In this document: positions 45,859 through 54,445 of the stretch, one piece after another | Layout of the letters: every line of letters starts with the position of its first letter | Numbering within the stretch: the first letter of the stretch is position 1 | Assembly (NCBI RefSeq): GCF_009770985.1 | Contig: NZ_WSRW01000001.1 | Coordinates: 434,001-498,000 of the forward strand | Direction of reading: 5' to 3' | Source of the DNA: Mucilaginibacter lacusdianchii | GTDB taxonomy: Bacteria > Bacteroidota > Bacteroidia > Sphingobacteriales > Sphingobacteriaceae | DNA length: 64,000 bases | The notes under the pieces: generated by a model | What the model saw: only the letters and a program-made list of their open reading frames with translations | Told to the model about the DNA's origin: nothing | The model's database searches: none | Program-made: the position numbers and the translations under genes

Positions 45859-46449
45859 ATGACCAAAATATTCAAACACGTACAAACCTCGGTAGTACCC
45901 CTGCCGATTGAAAATATAGATACCGACCAGATTATTCCTGCCCGGTTCCTGAAAGCCACTACCCGCGAGGGTTTTGGCGACAACCTGTTTCGCGATTGGC
46001 GCTTTGACAACAACAATCAGCCTAAACAGGATTTTGTATTGAACAATCCTACGTACTCGGGTAAGATACTGGTAGCAGGCAAAAACTTTGGCTGCGGTAG
46101 CAGTCGTGAACATGCTGCCTGGGCCATTGCCGATCATGGTTTTGATGTAGTTGTAAGCAGCTTTTTTGCTGATATTTTTAAAGGTAACGCGCTAAACAAC
46201 GGATTGCTTCCGGTACAGGTAAGCGATGAGTTTCTGAAAAAGATTTTTGACGCAGTTTATGCTGATGCCAATACACAGGTTGAAGTTGATCTGGAAAACC
46301 AAATCATCAAATTAGCCAATACCGGCGAGCAGGAAAGCTTTGATATTAACCCGTACAAAAAAGCTTGCTTAATTAATGGCTATGATGATATTGACTACAT
46401 TTTAAGCAACCGCCAAAAGGTAGAAGAATACGAAGAAAATAGATTTTAG
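45859..46449 (+). CDS. leuD: 3-isopropylmalate dehydratase, small subunit
   Basis: LeuD is the swivelling small subunit that completes the isopropylmalate isomerase active site. The 196-residue protein has the segment [33 protein letters not shown] (the substrate-binding Ser/Arg loop), and [19 protein letters not shown]. Length is typical. Its upstream region is now the right repeat of the nuclease cassette, so its ribosome entry depends on sequence supplied by the element. An inverted repeat follows before leuB. Confidence 0.97.
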   Translation: MTKIFKHVQTSVVPLPIENIDTDQIIPARFLKATTREGFGDNLFRDWRFDNNNQPKQDFVLNNPTYSGKILVAGKNFGCGSSREHAAWAIADHGFDVVVSSFFADIFKGNALNNGLLPVQVSDEFLKKIFDAVYADANTQVEVDLENQIIKLANTGEQESFDINPYKKACLINGYDDIDYILSNRQKVEEYEENRF

Positions 46450-46452
46450 TAG

Positions 46453-46506
46453 TCAGTTATGTGTTGCCGGTTGTGAGATTAATTACTGCCGATAATACAC
46501 AACTGA
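46453..46506. repeat. GTTGT-family inverted repeat between leuD and leuB
   Basis: TCAGTTATGTGTTGCCGG at the left pairs imperfectly (14 of 18) with the complement of TGCCGATAATACACAACTGA. The spacer resembles the repeat after hemL. Confidence 0.6.
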
Positions 46507-46529
46507 TAACCGACAACCAAAACATACAA

Positions 46530-47624
46530 ATGGGTATCAAGAAACATATTTTAGTTATCCCTGGTGACGGCATTGGCCCCGAGGTTACAACCTGGGGCAA
46601 AGCCGTTTTACAGCAGATAGCCACCGAATACGGACACGAATTTACTTTTGACGAGGCGCTGATGGGCCATGTTGCTATTGAAGCTACTGGGAACCCCTTG
46701 CCTGATGAAACTTTAGAAAAAGCTAGAGCCAGCGACGCTATATTATTTGGTGCGGTTGGCCATGCCAAATACGATAACGATCCGTCGGCTAAAGTACGCC
46801 CTGAGCAGGGATTGCTGAAAATCCGTAAAGAACTGGGCTTGTATGCCAACCTGCGCCCCATCATGCTATTTGATGAACTTCTGGATGCATCCAGCTTAAA
46901 GCCTGAAGTATTACGCGGTACCGATATCCTGTTTTTCCGCGAACTGACCGGCGATGTATACTTTGGCGAAAAGAAACGGAGCGAAGACCGCAATACGGCA
47001 TCAGACCTGATGATTTATCACCGCTACGAAGTTGAGCGTATTGCCACTAAGGCCTTTGAAGCGGCCAGCGCCCGTAACAAGCGTTTATGCTCTGTAGATA
47101 AAGCCAACGTACTGGAAGCTTCACGCTTGTGGCGCGAGGTAGTACAGGAACTGGCTAAGCAATACCCTGATGTAGAGACTGAGCACATGTTTATTGACAA
47201 TGCTGCCATGCAGCTGGTTAAAAACCCTAAAAAGTTCGACGTGGTATTAACGGCTAACCTGTTTGGTGATATCCTGACTGACGAAGCTTCGCAAATTGCA
47301 GGTTCTATGGGTATGCTAGCCTCTGCATCTGTAGGTGATGGCACCGGCTTTTTTGAACCTATTCACGGTTCGGCACATGATATTGCAGGTCAGAACAAAG
47401 CTAATCCGCTGGCCTCTATCCTATCTGTAGCCTTGATGTTAGAAATCAGCTTCGGTTTAAAAGATGAAGCAAAACGCATAACATCGGCCATAGATCAGGC
47501 ATTAAAAGATGGTTACCGTACTGGTGATATTGCCGATGCCAACACTGATAAAAGTAAAATATTGGGTACTGATGCCATGGGGCAAAAAATATTAGAATAC
47601 TTAAAGCAACCGGTATTATCCTAA
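46530..47624 (+). CDS. leuB: 3-isopropylmalate dehydrogenase
   Basis: LeuB oxidatively decarboxylates 3-isopropylmalate to 2-ketoisocaproate with NAD. The 364-residue protein begins MGIKKHILVIPGDGIGPEV, and this ATG was chosen because the longer frame adds 23 residues encoded by the upstream inverted repeat. Other landmarks: LRPEQGLLKIRKELGLYANLRP equivalents near 90-115, the TGDVYFG loop, the DNAAMQLV catalytic segment, and GSAHDIAGQNKANP for NAD binding. Full length. Confidence 0.97.
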   Translation: MGIKKHILVIPGDGIGPEVTTWGKAVLQQIATEYGHEFTFDEALMGHVAIEATGNPLPDETLEKARASDAILFGAVGHAKYDNDPSAKVRPEQGLLKIRKELGLYANLRPIMLFDELLDASSLKPEVLRGTDILFFRELTGDVYFGEKKRSEDRNTASDLMIYHRYEVERIATKAFEAASARNKRLCSVDKANVLEASRLWREVVQELAKQYPDVETEHMFIDNAAMQLVKNPKKFDVVLTANLFGDILTDEASQIAGSMGMLASASVGDGTGFFEPIHGSAHDIAGQNKANPLASILSVALMLEISFGLKDEAKRITSAIDQALKDGYRTGDIADANTDKSKILGTDAMGQKILEYLKQPVLS

Positions 47625-47655
47625 ATAAATAATCATAATCCATAAATCAACGCTT

Positions 47656-48411
47656 ATGAAATGGAACGCTGAATTATATGATGATAAACATGCCTTTGTT
47701 TTCCAGTTCGGTGAAAACGTACTGGAACTGCTGAATGTACAACCCGGTGAACGGGTATTGGACATTGGCTGCGGCACGGGGTATCTCACTCAGCAAATCC
47801 AAAATCAAGGTGGCGTTGCAAAAGGCACAGATTATTCGCCCGAAATGATTGCGCAGGCTAAAGCCAACTACCCTGATGTTGATTTTGCAGTTGAGGATGC
47901 AGCCAATTTTACGGTAAACGAACCATTTGATGCTGTCTTTTCAAACGCAGCCTTACATTGGATACATAACAAGGACGGCCTGATGCAATCTGTTTACAAT
48001 GCACTGAGACCCGGAGGCCGCTTTGTGGCCGAGATGGGTGGAAAGGGCAATGTAGATCAACTAATCGCAGCAACTCAACAAGTGTTGATACAACATGGCT
48101 ATACCGAGCAAGCCAAAACGAAAATCTGGTATTTCCCGTCATTAGGTGAATATACCAGCCGGTTAGAAAGTCACGGGTTCCGGGTAACATTTGCTGTTCA
48201 TTTTGATCGTAAAACACCTTTAAAGGATGGCGACCAAGGCGTAACCAAATGGATTAAAATGTTCGGTTCGCAATATTTTGCCGGGATACCGGAAACCGAG
48301 CAGCAACAGATATTAGAAGAAATTACCGACATACTGGAACCGCATTACAACGAAAGCGGCCAGTGGTATGCCGATTATAAGAGATTAAGATTTATAGCAG
48401 TAAAAGAGTAA
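47656..48411 (+). CDS. Class I SAM-dependent methyltransferase
   Basis: A 251-residue small-molecule methyltransferase. The SAM motif I is [15 protein letters not shown] (about 35-49), then the acidic motif II region [17 protein letters not shown], and [13 protein letters not shown] as motif IV, a pattern seen in trans-aconitate-methyltransferase-like enzymes. The substrate is unknown. It lies between leuB (31 bp) and leuA (85 bp) in the same orientation, so it is probably carried on the leu transcript. No role in leucine synthesis is known. Confidence 0.88.
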   Translation: MKWNAELYDDKHAFVFQFGENVLELLNVQPGERVLDIGCGTGYLTQQIQNQGGVAKGTDYSPEMIAQAKANYPDVDFAVEDAANFTVNEPFDAVFSNAALHWIHNKDGLMQSVYNALRPGGRFVAEMGGKGNVDQLIAATQQVLIQHGYTEQAKTKIWYFPSLGEYTSRLESHGFRVTFAVHFDRKTPLKDGDQGVTKWIKMFGSQYFAGIPETEQQQILEEITDILEPHYNESGQWYADYKRLRFIAVKE

Positions 48412-48496
48412 CCGGTGTTCAATGGCCAGTGATCAGACTTTCATATCCGGAACCAGACCACCGTTCACCCAACACCGAAATAAAAACAAAAGAACT

Positions 48497-49663
48497 ATGT
48501 TACACGATCCAAACCGAGTTTACGTATTTGACACCACCCTGCGTGATGGTGAGCAGGTACCGGGCTGCCAGTTAACCACGCCTGAAAAGATTGAAATAGC
48601 GCGCGAACTGGAAGCGCTGGGCGTTGACATTATTGAGGCCGGTTTCCCGGTTTCAAGTCCCGGCGATTTCCAGAGTGTTGTGGAAATTTCTAAAGCCGTA
48701 AAAAATCCAACTGTATGTGCCCTTACCCGTGCCCATAAAGGAGATATTGATGCCGCTGTTGAGGCTTTGCAATATGCTAAGCATCCACGCATCCATACCG
48801 GTATTGGCTCGTCGGATATGCACATCAAGCATAAATTCAATAGCACTCGTGAAGAGATTTTAGAACGTGCGGTAGATGCCGTTAAATACGCCAAAAAATC
48901 AGTAGAAGATATAGAGTTTTATGCCGAGGATGCTGGCAGGGCCGATATTGAGTTTCTGGCCAAAATGGTTGAAGCCGTTATAGCAGCCGGTGCTACCGTA
49001 GTTAATATTCCTGACACCAACGGTTATTGCCTGCCCGACCAATACGGCAGTAAAATCCGCTTTTTGAAAGAGAACGTAAAAAATATTGATCAGGCTATTA
49101 TCTCTGTACATTGCCATAACGATTTGGGCCTGGCTACTGCCAACTCGGTTGCCGGTTTGCAAAACGGTGCCCGTCAAATTGAAGGTACGATCAATGGTAT
49201 TGGCGAACGTGCGGGTAATACTTCTATTGAAGAAGTAGTAATGATCCTGAAAACCCACCAAACGCTGGGCCTGCATACCAACATTAACACCCAAAGCTTC
49301 TACGAACTAAGCCGCATGATTAGCACCCAAATGCGCATGCCGGTACAGCCTAATAAAGCTATTGTAGGCAGCAATGCTTTTGCACACAGTTCGGGCATTC
49401 ACCAGGATGGCTTCCTGAAAAACCGCGAAAATTACGAAATCATTCGCCCCGAAGATGTGGGCTTCCCGAGCGCCAGCATTGTGCTTACCGCACGTAGCGG
49501 TCGCCATGCGCTGAAATATCATTTGGAGCGTTTGGGCCATAGCTTAGATAAAGAAGAACTAGCCAGTGTTTACCACGAATTTTTGAAACTGGCAGATAGC
49601 AAATTGAACATTGATGATAACGACCTGCTGGGTTTAGTAGCATATCGTTTGGTAAAACAATAA
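48497..49663 (+). CDS. leuA: 2-isopropylmalate synthase (short form without regulatory domain)
   Basis: LeuA condenses acetyl-CoA with 2-ketoisovalerate, the committed step to leucine. The 388-residue protein has the catalytic motif [10 protein letters not shown] (Arg16, Asp17), the metal-binding [12 protein letters not shown], and [13 protein letters not shown]. The start is the ATG giving [12 protein letters not shown]; a longer frame adds 25 unrelated residues. It stops about 130 residues short of classical LeuA, so the C-terminal leucine-binding dimerisation domain is missing. Citramalate or homocitrate synthases share the motifs, but the leu context favours LeuA. Confidence 0.92.
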   Translation: MLHDPNRVYVFDTTLRDGEQVPGCQLTTPEKIEIARELEALGVDIIEAGFPVSSPGDFQSVVEISKAVKNPTVCALTRAHKGDIDAAVEALQYAKHPRIHTGIGSSDMHIKHKFNSTREEILERAVDAVKYAKKSVEDIEFYAEDAGRADIEFLAKMVEAVIAAGATVVNIPDTNGYCLPDQYGSKIRFLKENVKNIDQAIISVHCHNDLGLATANSVAGLQNGARQIEGTINGIGERAGNTSIEEVVMILKTHQTLGLHTNINTQSFYELSRMISTQMRMPVQPNKAIVGSNAFAHSSGIHQDGFLKNRENYEIIRPEDVGFPSASIVLTARSGRHALKYHLERLGHSLDKEELASVYHEFLKLADSKLNIDDNDLLGLVAYRLVKQ

Positions 49664-49666
49664 TAG

Positions 49667-50917
49667 ATGGATACCGAAACTAATATGCAGCTCGACTTTG
49701 CGTTGGCTAAGGAGCGTTTGAGCGGAGTTGTTCGTCGTACCCCGCTGGAATTTAACCAGGGGCTGTCTGACAAGTACGAGTGCGAAGTATACTTAAAGCG
49801 CGAGGACATGCAGGTGGTGCGCTCGTACAAACTGCGTGGCGCTTACAATATGATTAGCCAGTTGGATGAGCAGCAACGGCAACGCGGCGTGGTTTGTGCC
49901 AGTGCGGGCAATCATGCGCAGGGTGTAGCCTTTTCATGCAAAAGACTGGGCATTAAAGGCGTTATTTTTATGCCCGAAATTACTCCCAAGCAAAAGGTAA
50001 AGCAAACCCAAATGTTCGGCAACGGCTTTGTAGAGATTGTATTAACCGGCGATACTTTTGATGATTGTTTGCAAGAAGCCCTGGCTTACACCGAGGCGCA
50101 TGAAATGACTTTTATCCCACCGTTTGATAACTACCGTATCATGGAAGGTCAGGGTACCGTAGGTGTTGAAATTTTGGAAGACGAGCCTGATACTGATGTA
50201 GTAATCATGCCCGTAGGCGGTGGCGGCTTAGCGGCCGGTACCGGCACTTATTTAAAGCAGGTTAATCCCAACATTAAGTTAATAGGCATTGAGCCCGAGG
50301 GTGCGCCATCAATGGCAGAAGCCATTCGGCGAGGCCAGCCTTATACCCTATCGCAGATTAACCGATTTGTAGATGGCGCCGCAGTAAGACGCGTAGGCCA
50401 TCTTACTTTTCAAATATGCAGCGAAATATTGGATGACATGCTATCAGTGCCCGAAGGTAAGGTTTGCACTACCATTCTAAAGCTTTACAATGAAGATGCT
50501 ATTGTGGTAGAACCAGCAGGTGCCTTATCAGTAGCCGCATTAGATTTGGTTAAAGAGCAGATTAAAGGGAAAAAAGTGGTTTGCGTTATTAGTGGTGGTA
50601 ACAATGATATCGACCGCATGGGCGAGATCAAAGAGCAATCATTATTGTATGAAGGATTGAAACATTACTTCATCGTACGCTTTCCACAACGCCCAGGCGC
50701 TTTAAAGCTATTTGTAAGCAGTGTGCTGGGCCCTCATGATGATATTACCCGTTTTGAATTTATTAAAAAAACCGAACGTGAACGTGGCCCGGCTCTGGTA
50801 GGTATCGAACTTAAATCGGCAGACGATTACCCTGACCTGATGCAACGCATGGAAGCGCACCGCTTTGATGTAATTGAAGTAAACCGCGACCAGACGCTGT
50901 TTGAATACCTGGTATAG
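49667..50917 (+). CDS. ilvA: Threonine dehydratase (biosynthetic)
   Basis: IlvA deaminates threonine to 2-ketobutyrate, the entry to isoleucine. The 416-residue PLP enzyme has the Schiff-base Lys55 in RSYKLRGAYN, the CASAGNHAQGVAF segment, the phosphate loop VGGGGLAAG, and one C-terminal ACT-like domain (about 330-416, FPQRPGALKLFVSSVL) for allosteric control. It is shorter than E. coli IlvA (514), which has two such domains. It is 3 bp after leuA, the last gene of the operon, so all carbon inputs of the pathway are co-expressed. Confidence 0.96.
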   Translation: MDTETNMQLDFALAKERLSGVVRRTPLEFNQGLSDKYECEVYLKREDMQVVRSYKLRGAYNMISQLDEQQRQRGVVCASAGNHAQGVAFSCKRLGIKGVIFMPEITPKQKVKQTQMFGNGFVEIVLTGDTFDDCLQEALAYTEAHEMTFIPPFDNYRIMEGQGTVGVEILEDEPDTDVVIMPVGGGGLAAGTGTYLKQVNPNIKLIGIEPEGAPSMAEAIRRGQPYTLSQINRFVDGAAVRRVGHLTFQICSEILDDMLSVPEGKVCTTILKLYNEDAIVVEPAGALSVAALDLVKEQIKGKKVVCVISGGNNDIDRMGEIKEQSLLYEGLKHYFIVRFPQRPGALKLFVSSVLGPHDDITRFEFIKKTERERGPALVGIELKSADDYPDLMQRMEAHRFDVIEVNRDQTLFEYLV

Positions 50918-50921
50918 ACTT

Positions 50922-51017
50922 TAGAGCCAGGAGCTAAGAAACAAGAGCCAAGAATTTTGCCTATTTATAGTAAGAAAGTGGTAAATCCGGGCTTTTGTTT
51001 CTTGTTTCCTGGCTCTA
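50922..51017. repeat. Inverted repeat (TAGAGCCAGGA family) between convergent genes
   Basis: TAGAGCCAGGAGCTAAGAAA at the left is matched by the complement of the right end (TTTCTTGTTTCCTGGCTCTA) with a few mismatches. The right arm ends 5 bp before the stop of the ABC gene. It may serve as terminator for both the ilv-leu operon and the ABC gene, though no T tract is obvious. Confidence 0.75.
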
Positions 51018-51021
51018 TCCC

Positions 51022-52023
51022 TTAGAACTCTAAAAATTGATGCACTTCTACGTGCACGTGGCTATAATTGTCAAATTTGCCAACCTCGCGATTAATTAAG
51101 TGCAATTCAATAGGGCCATATTCTACCGATATTTCTTCGTATGCGCCTTTAAACCGTATTTCTTTAACAGCCCAATCTATGCGTTTGCCACTGCTCATAG
51201 CCTCGGCCCACTCTGGATAAATCACTACCTGATCTTTTTTCGCCTTAATGCCTAATACACGCGCTTCTTCTCGTAACAGTACGTTACAATTGGTAAGCAA
51301 GCGGGCGGTATACAGGTTCTGTGGCGTTTGATACAATACTTTTGGCAAACCTGCCTCCAGTATCTCACCATCCTTCAATACCACCAGTTCATCAGCCATA
51401 GATAACACCTCGGCCGGATCATGCGATACAATAATTACCGTTAAACTCGTTTCGCGCACTATGTGGCGAATATCCTGCTGCAAGCCATCTCTAAAAGTAG
51501 TATCCACCTGGTTAAAAGGTTCGTCCAGTAACAACACATCGGGCTGGGTAACCAGCGCACGGGCAATGGCCACACGCTGCTTTTCGCCACCACTCAGGCT
51601 AAACACTTTTTGCTGGGCCAGATGCAGCATGTTTAATTGCTTTAGCACCCGCTCTGTTTTTTCCTGCTTGGCTTTGATATCGGTATTTGGCAAAAGCACA
51701 GCAATATTATCCCAAACTTTGGCGTACAAGTTCAAATCATCGGTGTGCTGGGTAACCATCTTCATGGCATCATGGCCAGGAATCAACTTTTCTTCCGGTC
51801 CCCATACCCGTTCGCCTTTAAATTGGACTTCGCCGCTATCAGGAGTCAATAAACCGAATAATAAGCGCAGCAATGTACTTTTGCCGCTGCCGCTTTGCCC
51901 TATAATGGCGGTTATTTTTCCGGGTTGTATATTGAGATAAGCTTTTTTGATACCAGCCTGCTGGTTGCCGGGAAATATCTTACTAACAGCTTTGGCTTGT
52001 AAAAAAGAAGAAGAGTTTGCCAT
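51022..52023 (-). CDS. ABC transporter ATP-binding protein
   Basis: A 333-residue nucleotide-binding subunit. Walker A GQSGSGKST, the signature LSGGEKQR, Walker B VLLLDEP and the switch His in IVSHDP are all present, so it should hydrolyse ATP. About 100 residues after the core (EVRFKG-like strands, IELHLINREVG) resemble a TOBE/regulatory extension as in PotA- or CysA-type importers. The start was moved to the ATG giving MANSSSFLQ, since the longer version begins with 11 Cys- and aromatic-rich residues. No permease or binding protein is adjacent, so the substrate is unknown. Confidence 0.88.
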   Translation of the reverse strand: MANSSSFLQAKAVSKIFPGNQQAGIKKAYLNIQPGKITAIIGQSGSGKSTLLRLLFGLLTPDSGEVQFKGERVWGPEEKLIPGHDAMKMVTQHTDDLNLYAKVWDNIAVLLPNTDIKAKQEKTERVLKQLNMLHLAQQKVFSLSGGEKQRVAIARALVTQPDVLLLDEPFNQVDTTFRDGLQQDIRHIVRETSLTVIIVSHDPAEVLSMADELVVLKDGEILEAGLPKVLYQTPQNLYTARLLTNCNVLLREEARVLGIKAKKDQVVIYPEWAEAMSSGKRIDWAVKEIRFKGAYEEISVEYGPIELHLINREVGKFDNYSHVHVEVHQFLEF

Positions 52024-52097
52024 TGCGCAAAGATATACAAAAGCACAAAAGGCCACTTGTAAAGGCAGCCTTTGTTATGCACATATATGTTAATTGA

Positions 52098-52964
52098 CTA
52101 GAAACCAAAAGTAAGTCCGACTGATAAGTTTTTCAAGCCTTTTTGCATCGGACTATTTTCAAACATATCATTGAAGTAGTATTTGGCAAACAAGCCGGTA
52201 AAGCCGTAACCTACACGGGCAAATACACCATAACGTACTTTGGCGAAATGAAAATCGTCATTAAATTTTTGTTTGCCGTTTTCATCACTAATTTGCTTTA
52301 CACGGCCATTCAGTAAGATACCGATGTCTGGTCCGCCGGTTATGTGAAAACGCTTGCCATCATCATTCACATGGCTCCGCCAGTCGAAAGTAAGCGGGAT
52401 GCGCAAGTAGCTGGAAGTAAACCGGTTTTTGCTGTAATCGATATTATCCTGACGATAAGTTAACACCGGCTGGTCTTCCAAAATGGTAATGTTTTCGCGT
52501 AAGCGGATGTGTGTCCAATCAAACCCGGCAGACAAATAAATACGGAAAGCACTATTAAAACGGTAACCTGCCTGAAACACATCAAAGCCTACGTTGCTGC
52601 TTTTCCAGGAACGGTAGCGCAAAAAGTTATTTTGTGGTGATAAAGTAAAGCTGCCATTATCAACTAAAGTAGCCAGCCCCAAATCAAAACGGGCAAAGGT
52701 TACCCCCCATGAAAAACCGGGTGCTTTGGACACTTCTTTAATAGTATCCCTGCGGTTTACTGATATCGAGTTTGAATCTTCACCCTGACCGAAAGAGAAC
52801 TTAAACCCTTTTCTTTTTGATTTAACGGTATCTGTTCTAACTTGTATGGTATCGCCTTTATCGTTGGTAACCACTGTGGTACTGGTAGTTGTTTTGGTAA
52901 CGGTTTGTGCAAACACACCGCTGGCCGCTGCGCAAAGTATGGCAGTAAAGAGTAAGCGTTTCAT
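52098..52964 (-). CDS. Outer-membrane beta-barrel protein (PorT-like)
   Basis: A 288-residue protein with a signal peptide (about 1-19, ending GVFAQ), a short Thr/Lys-rich linker, and a predicted eight- to ten-stranded barrel from about residue 75. It ends in an aromatic residue (LTFGF), the usual outer-membrane signature. It resembles the PorT/outer-membrane beta-barrel domain common in Bacteroidota. It lies 31 bp downstream of the probable anti-sigma gene and may be a target or a sensor of the same system. Confidence 0.82.
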   Translation of the reverse strand: MKRLLFTAILCAAASGVFAQTVTKTTTSTTVVTNDKGDTIQVRTDTVKSKRKGFKFSFGQGEDSNSISVNRRDTIKEVSKAPGFSWGVTFARFDLGLATLVDNGSFTLSPQNNFLRYRSWKSSNVGFDVFQAGYRFNSAFRIYLSAGFDWTHIRLRENITILEDQPVLTYRQDNIDYSKNRFTSSYLRIPLTFDWRSHVNDDGKRFHITGGPDIGILLNGRVKQISDENGKQKFNDDFHFAKVRYGVFARVGYGFTGLFAKYYFNDMFENSPMQKGLKNLSVGLTFGF

Positions 52965-52995
52965 GTAACTATGTATTTAGATTGAGAAGTATATT

Positions 52996-53775
52996 TTATT
53001 TTTCTTTTTTCACTTTAATAATGCCCAGGTTCACGCCGGTAATTGTGGCCTCATCATCATCGGTGTTGCTAAACTCAATAACTTTGTCCTCGCGTTTATC
53101 CACTTTAGCCACTACCACGTTAATCAAATCGCCAAAAGAATGAATACCATGCTTTTTGGCTGGCTTTTTAGTTTGTGGATTTACACTTTCGGGCACCGAT
53201 GCCAGGGTATTAACAACTTTAGGCTGAATAGTTTCTACCTCGTCCGATTTTATGGTAAGCTGCACATCTGGCAGCACAGGTTGCATTTTAACCGGTTCTT
53301 TAACTACTGCTAGTTGTTCGGGTTGGGTGATTAAAGGTTCAGTCACCGCAGTTGTATTAGTCGCTTTTTCAATGGTAACAACTTTATGCATTTTAACAAT
53401 AGATTTTGGCATCCGGTTCCTTACCATTTTACTAACCGGAATAATCTGTTCCTGTATCACTTCAGATGCTTTAGTTTCTTTTACATCTTCCTTAACCACT
53501 GGCTCTTTAACTGGCTTTACCACCTGTGTACTGGCTATCGTATTACTTGCCTTGGTATTTGTGCTATTACTAAACTTGGTAACGGCGAACCAAGTACCTG
53601 CTGCTAGTACAACAATTACACTAGCGGCAATACGCAGCATTGGTATTACGCTGCTTTTTTTACGCTCACCTAATTCGGCAGCAATATTATTCCACACATG
53701 CGCATCAGGCTCCACTTCTAACCCGTTCAGCTTACTGCGAAACAGATTATCAAATTCGTTATCTTGCATATTCAT
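52996..53775 (-). CDS. Probable anti-sigma factor, single transmembrane segment
   Basis: A 259-residue bitopic protein: a cytoplasmic N-terminus of about 45 residues (NEFDNLFRSKLNGLEVEPDA, typical of these Bacteroidota regulators), one transmembrane helix at about 50-67 (LRIAASVIVVLAAGTWFA), and a long polar, Val/Thr/Lys-rich periplasmic region. The start was placed at the ATG preceded by GGAGG nine bases upstream. It overlaps the sigma-factor gene by 17 bp, indicating co-translation. Function as anti-sigma is inferred from context and topology. Confidence 0.72.
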   Translation of the reverse strand: MNMQDNEFDNLFRSKLNGLEVEPDAHVWNNIAAELGERKKSSVIPMLRIAASVIVVLAAGTWFAVTKFSNSTNTKASNTIASTQVVKPVKEPVVKEDVKETKASEVIQEQIIPVSKMVRNRMPKSIVKMHKVVTIEKATNTTAVTEPLITQPEQLAVVKEPVKMQPVLPDVQLTIKSDEVETIQPKVVNTLASVPESVNPQTKKPAKKHGIHSFGDLINVVVAKVDKREDKVIEFSNTDDDEATITGVNLGIIKVKKEK

Positions 53776-54328
53776 ATTGCTTTGCCTCCAGTTGTTCAAT
53801 TTTTTGTTTTAACAGGGTGCGTGCTCTTGACAATTGCGATTTGGATGCCCCTTCGGTAATACCGGCCATTTCGGCTATTTCTTTGTGCGAATAACCTTCA
53901 ATGGCATACAGGTTAAACACCATCCGGTAACCATCGGGCAAACCTTGTATTAACGCCATCAGATCGTTAGCCTCTAATTTGGCGGCAGCCACCGGATTTA
54001 CTGATTGCTCATAACCGCTTTCTTCCATGTCTACCATCTGCATTTTGTGATGCTTGCGGTAATATTCAATAGCGCTATGTACCATAATGCGGCGCATCCA
54101 TCCTTCAAAGCTCCCTTCGCCCCTAAAATCATTTATCTTTTGAAACACCCTTACAAATCCGTTTTGCAGCATATCTTCGGCTTCCATTTTATCTACGGCA
54201 TAGCGTAAACAAACGGCCAGCATTTTCGAAGCAAATTGTTTGTACAGCAGTTCCTGCGCCTTGCGGTCGGCTGCTTTACATTTTACAATCAGATCTTCGG
54301 TTGAAAGTTTATGCTTTAAAAACATCAT
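53759..54328 (-). CDS. ECF-type RNA polymerase sigma-70 factor
   Basis: A 189-residue extracytoplasmic-function sigma factor. Region 2 is visible around YKQFASKMLAVCLRYAVDKMEAEDMLQNGFVRVFQKI (quoted only as a landmark in two halves: core-binding helix and the -10 recognition helix near 50-60). Region 4 (about 120-180) includes LPDGYRMVFNLYAIEGYSH and the helix-turn-helix KEIAEMAGITEGASKSQLSR for -35 recognition. It should direct transcription in response to an envelope signal relayed by the downstream membrane protein. First gene of a three-gene unit. Confidence 0.94.
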   Translation of the reverse strand: MMFLKHKLSTEDLIVKCKAADRKAQELLYKQFASKMLAVCLRYAVDKMEAEDMLQNGFVRVFQKINDFRGEGSFEGWMRRIMVHSAIEYYRKHHKMQMVDMEESGYEQSVNPVAAAKLEANDLMALIQGLPDGYRMVFNLYAIEGYSHKEIAEMAGITEGASKSQLSRARTLLKQKIEQLEAKQYEYAR

Positions 54329-54445
54329 TTGTAAGTAAGATGAAGCATTGTAAAGAATGGTTGCATCACTTTGTAAATATTTTTTTACTGATGCTAAAGA
54401 TAATTGATTAAGCGATACGCCATGATGTTTATATCTTTAAGCGTT

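Noticed and set aside
46457..46993. 178-codon open frame on the minus strand
   Set aside because: Antisense to leuB with Ser/Arg-rich translation typical of shadow frames.
51461..51940. 159-codon open frame on the plus strand
   Set aside because: Antisense to the ABC ATPase Walker regions; a shadow.
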